DNA of 64,000 nt. It comes from Filosporella fistucella (taxonomy: Eukaryota > Ascomycota > Leotiomycetes > Helotiales). Position 1 is the stretch's first letter, and each line of letters opens with the position of its first letter. Under the pieces are notes generated by a model. It was not told where the DNA came from. It was given only the letters and a program-made list of their open reading frames with translations, and made no database searches. The translations under genes were made by a program, and so were the position numbers. Below are positions 1 through 10,433 of the stretch, in pieces. The stretch lies in NCBI GenBank assembly GCA_030077755.1, contig JAQJZZ010000002.1:930001-994000 (forward strand), in the 5' to 3' direction.

Positions 1-129
1 TTTACAATTCACTCAATCGCACACACGCAATTACTCTCTGCTCTGCAGTCAGCATTCCTTCGCTCAGATTTCAATCTATCCACAACACCAGTTTTCAAAA
101 TAACTTCTTCCAAATCTCCACTCTTCACA
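1..129 (+). promoter_or_regulatory. 5' leader / promoter end of the first gene
   Basis: Pyrimidine- and A-rich leader running into the start codon at 130, whose context (cacaATGGC) is a good fungal initiation context. The window begins inside this leader, so the promoter itself lies outside. Confidence 0.4.
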
Positions 130-483
130 ATGGCCTCCCAACAGCCCACCGCTGACGAGCTTCTGTCCATTGCCCTCTCTGGCAACGAAAACTTCGTCCC
201 CGCCGCTGAAGAAGCATCTCAACGTGCCCCTCACAAGTTCCTCTCCCTCGCCCCCACTCTCTCTGCTTCATACCCGACTCGCAAGGCAACTTCTCCAGTC
301 TCGACTCCTGTTACTGAGAAGCCAGATACCATGGCCATTGCCTTGGAAGAGAACGCCAAGAGCCGCCGCTCTTCGTCGCTGAGCTCCAACGCGAGCGCTA
401 TGCAGAAGAGACGGTTCTTGAAATTGGGACCTGTGCACTTTGGAGAGAACGAGGGAGATTGGAGCGAGGATGTCTTGGAGTGA
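130..483 (+). CDS. Small conserved fungal protein of unknown function (117 aa)
   Basis: Single-exon gene of 117 codons. The start at 130 has strong context and nothing extends the frame upstream. The protein has no signal peptide or membrane segment. It is Ser/Ala/Pro-rich in the middle, with a basic Ser run (RRSSSLSS, about residues 78-85) that could be a phosphorylation site. It ends in a compact segment, KRRFLKLGPVHFGE (about 93-106), followed by an acidic tail (GDWSEDVLE). The FLKLGPVHFGE-like C-terminus looks like the conserved core of a small Pezizomycotina family; that is recollection of the motif, not a search. Coding is supported by length, start context and codon regularity. No function can be assigned. 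Confidence 0.75.
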   Translation: MASQQPTADELLSIALSGNENFVPAAEEASQRAPHKFLSLAPTLSASYPTRKATSPVSTPVTEKPDTMAIALEENAKSRRSSSLSSNASAMQKRRFLKLGPVHFGENEGDWSEDVLE

Positions 484-1856
484 TTGCCGATCATGGCTAT
501 TTACGATACAAAAGTACGGAGATCAAAATTTCCTCTTATCATGATGAAACTTTTTACTGTCTATCATCTTATCTTTAATTTCTTGGACATGTTTTATGAA
601 GGACGAAAAAAATATTATATACATTTGTGAGCGAGCTAGGATAGCTGGGCGTTGGGAACGGAGCATATATCTGTGTCGAGACGACCGGATTTTGAGCGGG
701 GTGGGCTGTAATGTGGACGGAGTTCGATTTAATTGATCACTGAGTGTGTTCAAGCTGTTTTGGTTGTTATAGACTGTGGGCTCAATCGGCATGAGGGACA
801 CAAATTGAAATGAATGAAGCTATGAATAAATAATTTCAATCTTACACCTCCATCTGATCACACAATCTCTGCTTGTAATCTGTAGTATCAATCAGTGATC
901 AGGCATCAGAACCCCTCCATTCACCACTGTCTCTCTCTCCCGCCTTCCGCCCACCCACTGCATAGCTCTCCCGCATTCCAAGTCCAAGACAATAAAAAAC
1001 GCACAAAGAAATCTCACTCAGCCTCCCTCGGAACCAGCTTCCATTTTCACTCCCTTGCAAGGTCTCAGAAGCAGATTTAAGACATGCCCCTCTGCCTTAC
1101 TCGCACCAATACGCAACATCTGCATCAGAGAAAAAGAAAAGAGATATCACGTGCACCACCGACTAGCACGAGTCAAGCCTCCTTGCAGCAAGCTAATGCA
1201 GAGACCCTCCCTTCCTCCCTTCCGCTTAGGTGTAGTCAGTAGCTAGACTGTGTACTACTGCACGACAGTGAAACAAAGTGGGCAAATGCTGTCTTGGAAA
1301 ACCATCTTCCTGCATCTTACTTGGGCTGTTCTGACTCTCATCCTCAACAAACTAAATCAAATGAGTCGTGAATGTCTGATTTCGATTCTCTCCTCTATCC
1401 TTCTGAGAAACGAGATCTTGGCAAGAGCACATGTAAATGTTTCTCATGCAAGATGCGACAATTACGTGGTTGTGGGCAGATTCATGCAGGCAGGTGAGAT
1501 GGGATGGGGGTAGAGGGGTAAGCGAGTGGTGGCGATTGGAGATATCTAGACGTTTGTATGCATGTGAGATTTATTGGTGTGTGTGGTTTTCGAATCGAGG
1601 GAATGAATTTCGGTGGGTTCCGTGGAGATGTGAGAGGATGGAGGAGAGGAGGGGGTGAGGGGGTTGATGTGGTTGTGATTATTTGTGTGTGACAAAGTGG
1701 AGCAATGCAGATAGGTAGGGCTCAAGTGATGGAGGGATAGATGGTGTATACTCGATTTCGTGTTGTAAATACTAGGAATAGTAGGGATCAAGTGATCTCC
1801 TGGAAGGAAATGAATATCATCCATCATCATCTCGTTCCAATTCGTTAATCCAGCCA
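484..1856. other. Convergent intergenic region, no gene seen
   Basis: About 1.4 kb between two convergent 3' ends, long for such a spacer. It has short open frames on both strands without family signatures. Between about 1500 and 1670 the plus strand is strongly purine/G-rich, so the opposite strand gives a spurious Ser/Thr/His-rich frame. No tRNA or repeat was recognised. Confidence 0.4.
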
Positions 1857-4229
1857 TTATGGTTTCAAGCAATTCGTGACAATTCCTGTATCTGTCCATA
1901 CACCGTTGTTATTGGTGGGAACCTCTGAGAGTATATACCACGCTGTAGGTAAAGGTCAGTATTGGTTACATGGCAATTTTAGGGGGGGAGAATATGGACA
2001 CACTGTCGAAAGATCCAGCTGCCCAGCCAAGATATCCCAGATAGACTAGAGCCATTATCAATATAAGCCATGGGAGATAGAGGGGTAACTCACCATCTGA
2101 GTTGGCGTTCAAGAATGCCACAGCTTGGCAAAGATATGTGTAACAAGAGCTTACACTTCCACCTCCAATCTCGCCCTGCATGCAAGTTAGCATATTCCCC
2201 GACCATCTCGCCCCAATTATAACGCGGTGTGCGACATCGAAACTTACCAAGATTGCTTGTCTTCCATTACACCTTAGCCACTGAGCCAGGGGTGCGAACG
2301 CAACTGAAATCATGTTATCCACACAGTCGATATGTGTCCCACTGTTGTCAAAATCAAGATACTTGTGCACTTCAAATATCAAATTCGTGCAAGACCCATC
2401 GAGATTCTTTACAGTACTGAGTGCCGGACCCGAATTAGTTGCGAACGTTTGAGCGGATGTCCAATCGTTCCCTGGGAGAAGAATCATTTGTGTGGTTGCA
2501 CCTGCACCGCGCTGGGTAGGGATTAGATTTGGATATTTGAATTGGGAAGGGACATACGATAGCATTGACTGCTGCTTGACATGTTGCAGCCCACAAGTTA
2601 ATATTGGGTACTATTCTATCAGTCAAGGATTAAAATAGTAACAATTATACGAGACTTACTATCATGAGGCTCGTTGGTGAGTCCAAAAACGACCTTGCTT
2701 TGTGACTTGTACCTACCTGCGATCGAAGCCCAGATGGAAGCAAAGACAGAATCTGGGGGTCCGCCTTGGCCAATGATACCACCATCTACAGAAACACATT
2801 AGATATCGTTGCAGGCTCCTTGGGCACGTGAGAGGCACTAGCAGAAGGCAGTCAGGGAAGCCTATATCGCACCACCCCCACCATTTCACACAGAACTTCC
2901 GAGTTGAGCAATACAACTCCCCTAGACTATTGCTGCATAACGCAACAAATACACACTATAAATGGGATAACGAGGTCACATACTAAATCTAGCAAAATTG
3001 TGAAGATCAATAATGCAATAAGCTCCTGTTGCCAAGCAGCTGTTCACAAGGCTAAGAGAATCAGCTTCTGTGGTATCATTACTCTGCTTCAACTTACAAA
3101 TCGAATTTGGCAGCATTGGTTGGATCGAGCACTCCCGTCGCCGTATATTGGCTGTTGGTGAGCCATTGCCACCCCACAGGAAGTCTGAACATGTTGAAGT
3201 TGTCGTCCCTGGCAAAGTGTGCCATCTGGCCAACACCATCCGGAAGATTATACATAGGTCCGAGAGGGCAGTAGCCGCCGGACGGTGATTGTGAACCCTG
3301 TCTCAATGTTAGATTGTACCAGGTCATGGCACAGTGGCAGCTTACATCAGTACTTCCTCCAAACTCGCAACCAGGAATGTTGATCCCAGTGAACAATACT
3401 TTCCCAGCTGATGCTGGAGGTGGGTTCGAAGTTGAACAGCTTAGGGACTTTGTCGAAGTGGCGACCGTGGAGGAAGATTTGGTGCTAGTTGAGGAAGTGA
3501 AAATTGGGAGGGAGCTGCTGGATTTTATAGAAGATGCTGATGAACTTGTAGCCAGTGAAGTACTCTTTGCTAATGAAGTGCTCTTTGCAGAAGTCGTCAA
3601 AGTAGAGGGAATGTTCAACGAGCTGCTTGACGTGATCTTGACTGAGCTAGACTTGACAGAAACTTTTGAGGTCGAGATAATTTTTACCGATGAACTGAGT
3701 CTCGAGCTGGATTCCACTGAGGAGCCAATTTTCGAGCTTGATTTTACGAACCCACTTGAACTCAAGCTAACTTTCGTAGTCGCCTTGATACTAGAGGCAG
3801 CCGAACTCTTGCTTGATGATTTGATGCTAGTGGCCGACGTTCCGGAACTTTGTGACGACGACAATATTGTGTTTGGCACGCATTGGGAATAATATGGGTC
3901 TTGTACTCTACAGAAATATCCTGCACTGCACGCAATTGAACCCGAATATCCGATTCCACCACATTGACTATATGGAGGCAGGGTGTTTGGTTGTATCGCA
4001 GACGGCAAGCATTGAGAAAAGTAGTCGCCGCCGAAAACACAATCGTACCCAGCAACACAAGTGGTTGGCCCAGACCATCCGATTCCTCCGCATTGGCCTA
4101 CGAAAAAATCATCAGTATTCGGCATAACTGATGCGGACGATACCAAGAATTCAAAGACAACAGACCATAACCAGCAGATTGCGCTACAGCTGCCCCAAGC
4201 AAGCTGGCGATGACAACCAAAGTCGCCAT
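1857..4229 (-). CDS. Secreted GH5 endo-beta-1,4-glucanase with two CBM1 domains
   Basis: Extracellular cellulase of the Trichoderma EG2/Cel5A type, cutting internal beta-1,4-glucosidic bonds. Ten exons: 4172-4229, 3346-4097, 3098-3297, 2984-3051, 2660-2785, 2558-2610, 2248-2511, 2094-2175, 2004-2045, 1857-1942 (576 aa). Signal peptide 1-16 ([16 protein letters not shown]). Two tandem cellulose-binding CBM1 modules (about 20-52 and 60-92), each starting QCGGIG with conserved Cys. A long Ser/Thr linker runs to about 250 and the GH5 domain covers about 251-576. The acid/base is E398 in NEPHD and the nucleophile is E509 in GEIGGG. The C-terminal exon ([13 protein letters not shown], then WTDTGIV) matches the family end and lies beyond an earlier in-frame stop, so unspliced reading would truncate the protein. 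Three introns (48, 72 and 48 bp) are open in frame. It is divergent from the 2-oxoglutarate oxygenase gene. Confidence 0.93.
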
Positions 4230-5258
4230 AGTATGAGATCCGAAATTTGCTGCAGTGAAAAACTCAAAAATCCAGGACTTTCTCCACCTTTATGCGTAAA
4301 CGCCGTTAAGACTCAAATGTTACTAGATTACTTATCAGGAGCCATTTGAGTTGAGACTTTGTCTTGCCGGCTCGGTACGCACCGATTCCGGAATGTAATT
4401 GAGTGGGAATAATTATCAAAATGGTACTCCACGGCAAATTGAATCCGTCATGGATTCTGCCCGTTGGTCTGTCCCCCAAAACCTGTAGTCTGTTGCAGAA
4501 ATATGTTTGTGGTTTGCCAGCAAGAAAGAAATAGTCGACTCGAGCTATTGAAGTTTCAAAGGGGGTGCTAATTCACGAATGGGGTAAATCGAAATTAGGG
4601 ATGGGCTTTCCACATTAAGACGAGTTGATGAGACAAAATGATGGTGAGTGAGACAGTTCTATCGCACTACGATAGTTTCAATATACTTGAAATAGTATGA
4701 TGTGTGACTTTTGGGGCAGTGCAAGTCCACTGGAGACAAAATACATAACTCGATCGCTGACCATCTCAACGCATCGGGACGAAGGCCTTGAAGGGAATCA
4801 TGGGATGGAAAAATTTCCGTATTCGGCTCTTACAGGACAGACGAGAGAACTCGTGTGAGACTTTGCGGGAAATTCCACGAACTTTGAGGTACATATGACT
4901 CCCAGATGGCAGCTTGGCTCATTGAACTTCTTCATAGCCTCTGTCGGTCCTGGGATGCGATATTGACACTGGGAGCCAAAGGTATCGAGGTACCTACGTC
5001 CTGCCTGAGAAATGGAAGCTTACACTGGCCTCCAAAATCAGTGTCACGTGAAAGTCCATAAGTGGGGTGTGCAGCTCAAGCACGCAATTACCTATCAACG
5101 GCTCGGGCATGACAACACTGGACATAACGCAAAGACGTCTCGTACGATCTCGCAGACAAGTATCATCCCATTTCTTCCTCTCTAGGCTTCTCCTAGATCT
5201 CATACTATCAGTAATATCATCTAGAGGCCAATCCTCAGACTGCTCTCCTCTTAAAACA
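4230..5258. promoter_or_regulatory. Divergent promoter region, cellulase / 2OG oxygenase
   Basis: About 1 kb shared upstream region between two divergently transcribed genes. It contains a Zn2Cys6-type dyad (listed separately) near the cellulase side. A GTGGGG at 5062-5067 fits the CreA SYGGRG consensus and a CACGTG lies near 5045. These short motifs are common by chance. No gene is seen. Confidence 0.4.
4368..4384. promoter_or_regulatory. CGG-N11-CCG dyad upstream of the cellulase
   Basis: An inverted CGG...CCG repeat with an 11-bp spacer ends 139 bp upstream of the GH5 start codon. A nested CGG-N6-CCG uses the same right half at 4373-4384. CGG-N11-CCG is the Gal4-type site, and related sites are reported for the fungal cellulase activator CLR-2/ClrB. 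That this site is bound by such a factor is inference. Confidence 0.35.
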
Positions 5259-6527
5259 ATGTCCTTTGATTCAATTCCCCTTCTGGACCTCTCGCAGGCC
5301 AGGGACCCCACCACAAAGCCGCGGTTCCTCGAAGAGCTTCGGCATGCCCTCTTAGAAGTTGGATTTCTATATCTAAAGAATGTTGGAATACCAGATGAAC
5401 TGACGCAGAAAGTGATGAAAGAAGGAGTTGAGTTTTTTGATCTGCCTATGGAAGAGAAGTACACTCAAGAACCCCAGAGAAGGTCCATCACTAAGTCGCC
5501 TCGCAGATTGAAGATTGAAATGAAAAATGCCCTGTCTTTTCTAGGATATTCTCGACTCGATGCCGAAATCACTGCCCACACCATAGATCACCGAGAGCAG
5601 ATTGACCTATCGAGCGACCACGCGATTCGAACAGAAGACCAGCCTTTATATCGAAACCTATTTGCGCCCACTCAATGGCCATCCCCGGAATATCTGCCGA
5701 ACTTCAAGCAAGTCTTCAGCGATTATATATCCAGAATGGGAGAGATATCTATCTTCTTCACATCTCTGATAGCAGAGGCAATTGGCCTAAAACCCGACGC
5801 GTTCAACAAATACTTCGATGTAGACCAACAACATAAATTGAAGATTGTGAAATATCCCGACTTGAAGGAGCTGGGCTTATGGAAAGAAGGAGAGCCAATG
5901 CCTGAAGGCCAGGGCGTTGGGCCACATAAAGATAGCATGTTCACCAGCTACTTGCTTCAGGTTACCAAGCACAAAGGCTTGCAAGTGCAAAATCTCCGGG
6001 GAGAATGGATCGATTGTCCGCCTATTGATGGAACACTGGTTGTTGCTATCGGGCAAGGAATGGAGGCTCTTACACAGGGCGTTTGCATGTCAACCACACA
6101 TCGGGTTTTGAGCCCCCCACCAGGAACTGGAGCTAGATTCTCAGTGCCGTTTTTCCAAGGAGTTAGTTTAGATGCAGAATTTGATGAGTTGAACGACTTG
6201 GATAATGGTGGAGGTGTAGGGCGAGTCCCAGAGGAAATCAGAGAGATGAGAAAAGATATCGTTGCAAGAAATGGCGGTAGGCTTGATGATGTGGAGTTCA
6301 CCTTTCAGGGAGGGAATGGGGCGAAGACGTTAGGAGAAGCCACCCTGAAGAATAGAATCAAGTCTCATCCCGACGTTGGAGAGAGATGGTATCCTGATAT
6401 CCTGGCAGATATTAGAGCTCAGCAGAAGCGTGAAAGAGAGGAGGCTGATAAGAAACTCGCTGCAAGTTCCAATCAGAATGGAAACCCAGTAGTGGGAGCG
6501 CTGGGACGAGCAGTAGAGGCTCATTGA
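5259..6527 (+). CDS. 2-oxoglutarate/Fe(II)-dependent oxygenase, isopenicillin-N-synthase-like
   Basis: Cytosolic non-haem iron oxygenase; the substrate is unknown. Exons 5259-5458 and 5507-6527 (406 aa). The start MSFDSIPLLDLS is chosen because the conserved DIOX_N segment begins there; the frame stays open upstream but has no suitable ATG. The 48-bp intron at 5459-5506 (GTACAC...CGCAG) is a multiple of three and stop-free. Removing it joins EEK to LKIEM, as expected in the family. Iron ligands are H207 and D209 (HKD) and H265; the 2-oxoglutarate-binding Arg is R277 in RFSVP. The N-terminal DIOX_N region covers about 5-130 and the 2OG-FeII core about 190-300. Family members act in secondary metabolism, amino-acid or hormone oxidation; the context gives no pathway. 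Confidence 0.9.
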   Translation: MSFDSIPLLDLSQARDPTTKPRFLEELRHALLEVGFLYLKNVGIPDELTQKVMKEGVEFFDLPMEEKYTQEPQRRSITKSPRRLKIEMKNALSFLGYSRLDAEITAHTIDHREQIDLSSDHAIRTEDQPLYRNLFAPTQWPSPEYLPNFKQVFSDYISRMGEISIFFTSLIAEAIGLKPDAFNKYFDVDQQHKLKIVKYPDLKELGLWKEGEPMPEGQGVGPHKDSMFTSYLLQVTKHKGLQVQNLRGEWIDCPPIDGTLVVAIGQGMEALTQGVCMSTTHRVLSPPPGTGARFSVPFFQGVSLDAEFDELNDLDNGGGVGRVPEEIREMRKDIVARNGGRLDDVEFTFQGGNGAKTLGEATLKNRIKSHPDVGERWYPDILADIRAQQKREREEADKKLAASSNQNGNPVVGALGRAVEAH

Positions 6528-7094
6528 TACCGAAATTTTATTCATGATACCAAGATACCTACAGCTCATTTTCAGTATTGACAGCTCCCATGCTATGGAA
6601 CTTTGAAGCAATTCATATATACCGACAGAATGTATCGAGGCGTTGAAGGTGCCCAGGATCCTTCAGCCGCAACATAATTTTGATACCAAGAATGGGCTGA
6701 TCATATCGTATGTGGCATGGTGGAAATAGTCTCTGCCAGTAATGTACTCGCACTGCTTGCTACGATATATCCAGATTTCGTGTCAGCAGATTAAAGTGGA
6801 ATAGCCTACCTATTGTATGCCGAATTCGACATTTCCCAGATTTATTGAACCCTTGATATGGTTGACAGTGTATCATTCCAGACACATCGCGCATAGGTTT
6901 TGTCTATGCTAAAATCCAATGCGCCTTTCGCTACCAAAGAACACCATCTACCATCTAGACCATCGCTCACTCTCTCGTACCTTCATTCATGACTCCCATC
7001 ATCACGGAAACAAAAAAGCAACATATCCACCCACTGACAAAATTATGCCACCAATCCTACACAATTTCTACCTTCCGTCTGCCGTCTCTCGAAC
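6528..7094. other. Convergent intergenic region
   Basis: About 570 bp between the oxygenase 3' end and the 3' end of the minus-strand zinc-finger gene. A short plus-strand frame at 6919-7182 overlaps the last exon of that gene and has no family features. Nothing else seen. Confidence 0.4.
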
Positions 7095-7434
7095 CTATTT
7101 CGCAGCCTGGGCTGTGAATCCAGGGAAACAATCCTCAAGAGTCTTGCTGTGCTTATTTGTGGCATGTTCGGTGAGACTGTAGTGCCCGTCAACTTTGCTT
7201 TCCTTTGCGCTTCTTGAAGTAGCGGAGAACTTACGCAGGCGCACGGGTTGTCTTCAAAAAGGTTGACTTGCAGACTTGACATTGGATATCCTTTGCCTGC
7301 TCGTTGACTTTAAGTTGCGACTTGGCTACTTTGGTGTCCTTGTCTTTGCGATCACGCTTTGAAGCAGCTTTGGCTCCCTGTTGGCTGTCAGCGGCTGATT
7401 TTGTAAGTATGGAGCAGTAACATACATTTCCCAT
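7095..7434 (-). CDS. ZNF706-like small zinc-finger protein (4F5/SERF-type N-terminus)
   Basis: A 77-residue protein from three exons: 7426-7434 (encoding only Met-Gly-Asn), 7235-7377 and 7095-7176. The N-terminus is rich in Lys and Asp (AKAASKRDRKDKDTKVAKSQ) like 4F5/SERF proteins. A single C2H2 finger follows: CQVC at about 41-44, then the zinc-binding His pair in LTEHATNKH. The end is TLEDCFPGF, typical of the ZNF706/At2g23090-like family of eukaryotes. The first intron is 48 bp, in frame and stop-free, so an unspliced reading inserts 16 residues. The family is small and nuclear/cytosolic with poorly defined roles in translation or gene control. It is divergent from the AT-hook gene. Confidence 0.9.
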
Positions 7435-7840
7435 TTTGGCGGTAGTTTTTGAGCTTGAGTGGCTGTGATGGAGAGTGCGATAGTAAGATTGTATGAAGTT
7501 GTATTTTCGGCTTCGCAGGCAGAAGTTTCAACGTTGGGTATCGTGAACAAAAAAGTGTGGTGTTGCGGTATTTAGAGGGGAAAATTCACGGATCAAAAAA
7601 AGGCCAGTCCTCCGAGCCTCGCCCTGTCACTTCACCTGCAGTCCCGCAATCTCGCCATCTTTTTACCCACCGCCTTCCCGATCAAGTTCCAGGGTCTTTA
7701 AGCTAGCTCCCCTGCAAAGTGATTTGTATCAGACGCGATAGAAGAGTGTCGCGTCTTGAGAACTTCCTCTTTTCAAAAAATTCGACAACAATTTTGACTT
7801 CCATCAAATTCCATCAAAACTTGCCTTGAATCGAATCTGA
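7435..7840. promoter_or_regulatory. Short divergent promoter
   Basis: 406 bp between the ZNF706-like gene (minus) and the AT-hook gene (plus). It holds both 5' leaders and pyrimidine-rich tracts. No distinctive operator is recognised. Confidence 0.4.
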
Positions 7841-9072
7841 ATGCTTCGAACAATCTTCGGAAAGAAAGAAGACAGCGAAAATACCGCAACAATGGCTGCT
7901 TCTATCACACAATCTGAGTTCAAGGATGCACTCAGCAGATACCCTGCAGTTCTTAAGGGATTGTCAAAGCCTCGTAAGTCTTCAACACTCATACAGTGCT
8001 TCGGATTTACCTTCGCGACCGAGATTCTAATATGCATAATAGCAAAGGAAGGCGGCTTGACTCTTGAGCAGCTCGACCAATTCCGCTATCAACAAGCCCC
8101 AATGAACTTCTCCAAGAACACCGGCCGCTCTATGAGTCTAGCTGATGTTCAAAAACTCGTCGAATGGAAGATGTAAGAAACCCTTCAGTTTGAACATTTT
8201 ATCATGATCTTTCATTTTGCTATGATTTTTGGCGCGTCGCTGTTCTCGTGACCGGAAGGAGCTCTAGCTTCAAAAGCAAAAAATCTAATATTAAGATTTT
8301 AATTTTGATGCACCTCTAACACTCAATTAGCCGCCACGGAACTTATCGACCAGCTCTGACCAAGTTTGTTGCTTCCAACTCGGATGAGAAGATCGCCGCT
8401 GCCACCAAGGAGGCTTTCGCACTATACTCCAAAAACCCAAGTGATATTAAGACAGTCATTGATACTCTTTCTAAGCCATTGAAGGGTATTGGACCAGCCA
8501 CTGCTTCACTCCTACTCGCCATTCATGACCCTCAACATGTCATCTTCTTCAGCGATGAGCTTTACAGATGGCTGGTCGCCGATGGCAAGAAGGTGTCGCC
8601 AAAATATGTCACCAAGGAGTTTGAAGATGTCTTCGCCAAATCCAAGACTTTCATGGGTCGCATCAAGTGCAGCCCCATTGAACTTGAGAAGGTAGCCTTT
8701 GTCCTTATCAAGGAGAATGAGCCCGTCTACGAACCAAAGCCAAAGAAGGAGCCTTCAGGTCTCCCTCGAGGACGCCCCGCCAAGCCAGAGAGCGAGAAGA
8801 AAGCCAAGAAGCCAACTGTTCCAGGTCGTGGCCGTGGACGTCCAGCAAAGGCAACAAATGGTGTTACTGCTCCCAAAGCCAAGGAAACCAAGGCTAAAGC
8901 TGCTACCAGCGAAGACGAGAAGCCAAAGGGTCGCGGGCGACCCAAGAAGGAGGATGCAACTCCAGAGGCTGATGCCGATCTCGAGGAGAAGACACCGGCA
9001 TCGAAGAAGCGCAAGGCTGCTACTGAGACACCAGTCAGTGCTAAGCACAGCGCAAAGAAGGCCAAGAACTAA
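7841..9072 (+). CDS. AT-hook protein with helix-hairpin-helix-like motif
   Basis: Three exons, 7841-7973, 8043-8172 and 8331-9072 (334 aa). An in-frame ATG at 7892 (MAASITQSEF) has better context (acaATGgct) and may be the real start, giving 317 aa; the longer frame is listed. The folded N-terminal two thirds carry LKGIGPATASLLLA (about residue 160), resembling a helix-hairpin-helix GxG turn, followed by IFFSDELYRWL. The C-terminal tail is Lys/Pro/Ala-rich with three AT-hook cores: RGRPAK, GRGRGRPAK and KGRGRPKK. It also has nuclear-localisation-like basic clusters (SKKRKAA, SAKKAKN at the end). A nuclear protein binding AT-rich DNA is likely; the exact role is unknown. Confidence 0.85.
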
Positions 9073-9677
9073 ATGTATTTAATCTTCTCTTTACTTCTTT
9101 GCTTATGGACAAAAATGGGGTTCACTTATGGGTTTTTCTTTACTTGCTGGTAGGTAGGCTTCTTTATGCGACGGGATGGGACGGGATGGGGTCACGGACA
9201 CTCTGCAGGGCTGTATGATATCATAGCAGAGGATTTACGGTTGCTTTTTCAATGGCAAAACATAATGAATATGGGTCTTGGGTGCAATATGAATTGATTG
9301 ACGATACTCGGTTAACTTTTCCATCTCTATCCCTAGCTGCGTCTTTGGGCAGAATTCTACAAAGTATTGGTTATGGTTCCTAGTGGAACGGGCCGAAGTG
9401 GGGTTCGATTGAAGCACTTGATTGGGACGAAGAATGGTGGAGAGCAAGTGTCATGGGTAATTGGTATTCCATTAGCGAGTGACCGATCATCTATTCCCTT
9501 AAAAAAGTCGCAGCTTGCAGTCCTGCAGCTGTCATTCGGGATTGAAACCCAGTATCAGGTCAGGGTTGCCCGCACTCCATCCATTAATCATCCATGAAAA
9601 TCATACACTTGTTTGCCATCAAGTCGGGTACATGTTCTGCATTCATGCTTGCGGCCCTCTTTCCTCCTCTCCAACGT
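9073..9677. other. Convergent intergenic region
   Basis: About 600 bp between two 3' ends. A short direct repeat of gacgggatgg occurs around 9170-9190. Small open frames on both strands look like chance. Nothing else seen. Confidence 0.35.
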
Positions 9678-10433
9678 TTAAAGTTCAACGTTCTTGATCT
9701 CAATGTCCACCTCTTCATACTCATCTGTTACTTGTCAGTAAACTGAAGTGATCTGAAAATTTCAATAAGAGCAACGTGCCATTACTCCAGAACGATATCT
9801 GAGCTCCTTTGTCATATATGAACTGGTTTGTGGAAACAAAAAATTCCCTAATCCAAGTCAATATTCCTCTTGCCGCACCAAGAAGAAGCACTTACTATTC
9901 TTAGGTGGCAAAAGCACCAAAGTTTTAACATCCTTCTTCTCACCTGTACACTTGAAGGCTACATTGCCAGGCAGTACAGGAGTGACGGCCGAGCCCTTCA
10001 TACGCTCATCCCTTAGATATACAACGTCGAATCTGCCATGATGCCATTCAGACAGGGGTCCAATGAGCGTAAAAATGTGTTCTTCCCCACCACCTTCTAC
10101 AAATGTACTCAGCTGTCCTCTCTTCAGAGAGAACACCAATGGTCTGTAGGATTCAGAGGGCTTGTCGGAATCAGACTTCTTGAAGAAGCCGGTGGCCACA
10201 ATAAACTCATCGGACTTCTCGTAAATGTCAATGCCCTGGAAGACGAATGGCCGAGTTATATTCTGGAGTGTGGCGGAGAGTGTAAAATTTCGTTTGAGAG
10301 AGTTGAAGGTGGGATTTGGACCATAAATTGTGCCATCTTTGTGGCAGCTGAAGCGGGAACTGTCGGGCTCCGAAGGCTTTGGGATGAACGCAAGTGCAAG
10401 AGCTGCGAACGTGAGCAAGAGGAAAAGCTTCAT
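9678..10433 (-). CDS. Small secreted protein of unknown function (194 aa)
   Basis: Two exons, 9896-10433 and 9678-9724, with a 171-bp intron that is longer than most here. The start MKLFLLLTFAALALA is a clear signal peptide (about 1-15). The mature protein is about 178 residues with two Cys (SCHKDG near 29 and FKCTGE near 162) that may form a disulfide. It has two potential N-glycosylation sites (NFTL, NITR) and many alternating hydrophobic residues suggesting beta structure. Splicing replaces a Cys-containing read-through end with an acidic tail, NNEYEEVDIEIKNVEL. No enzyme motif is visible, so it may be a cell-wall or apoplastic protein or an effector-like protein. A CACGTG lies about 350 bp upstream. 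Confidence 0.75.

Noticed and set aside
3314..3892. 192-codon plus-strand frame
   Set aside because: Antisense shadow of the Ser/Thr-rich linker of the cellulase.
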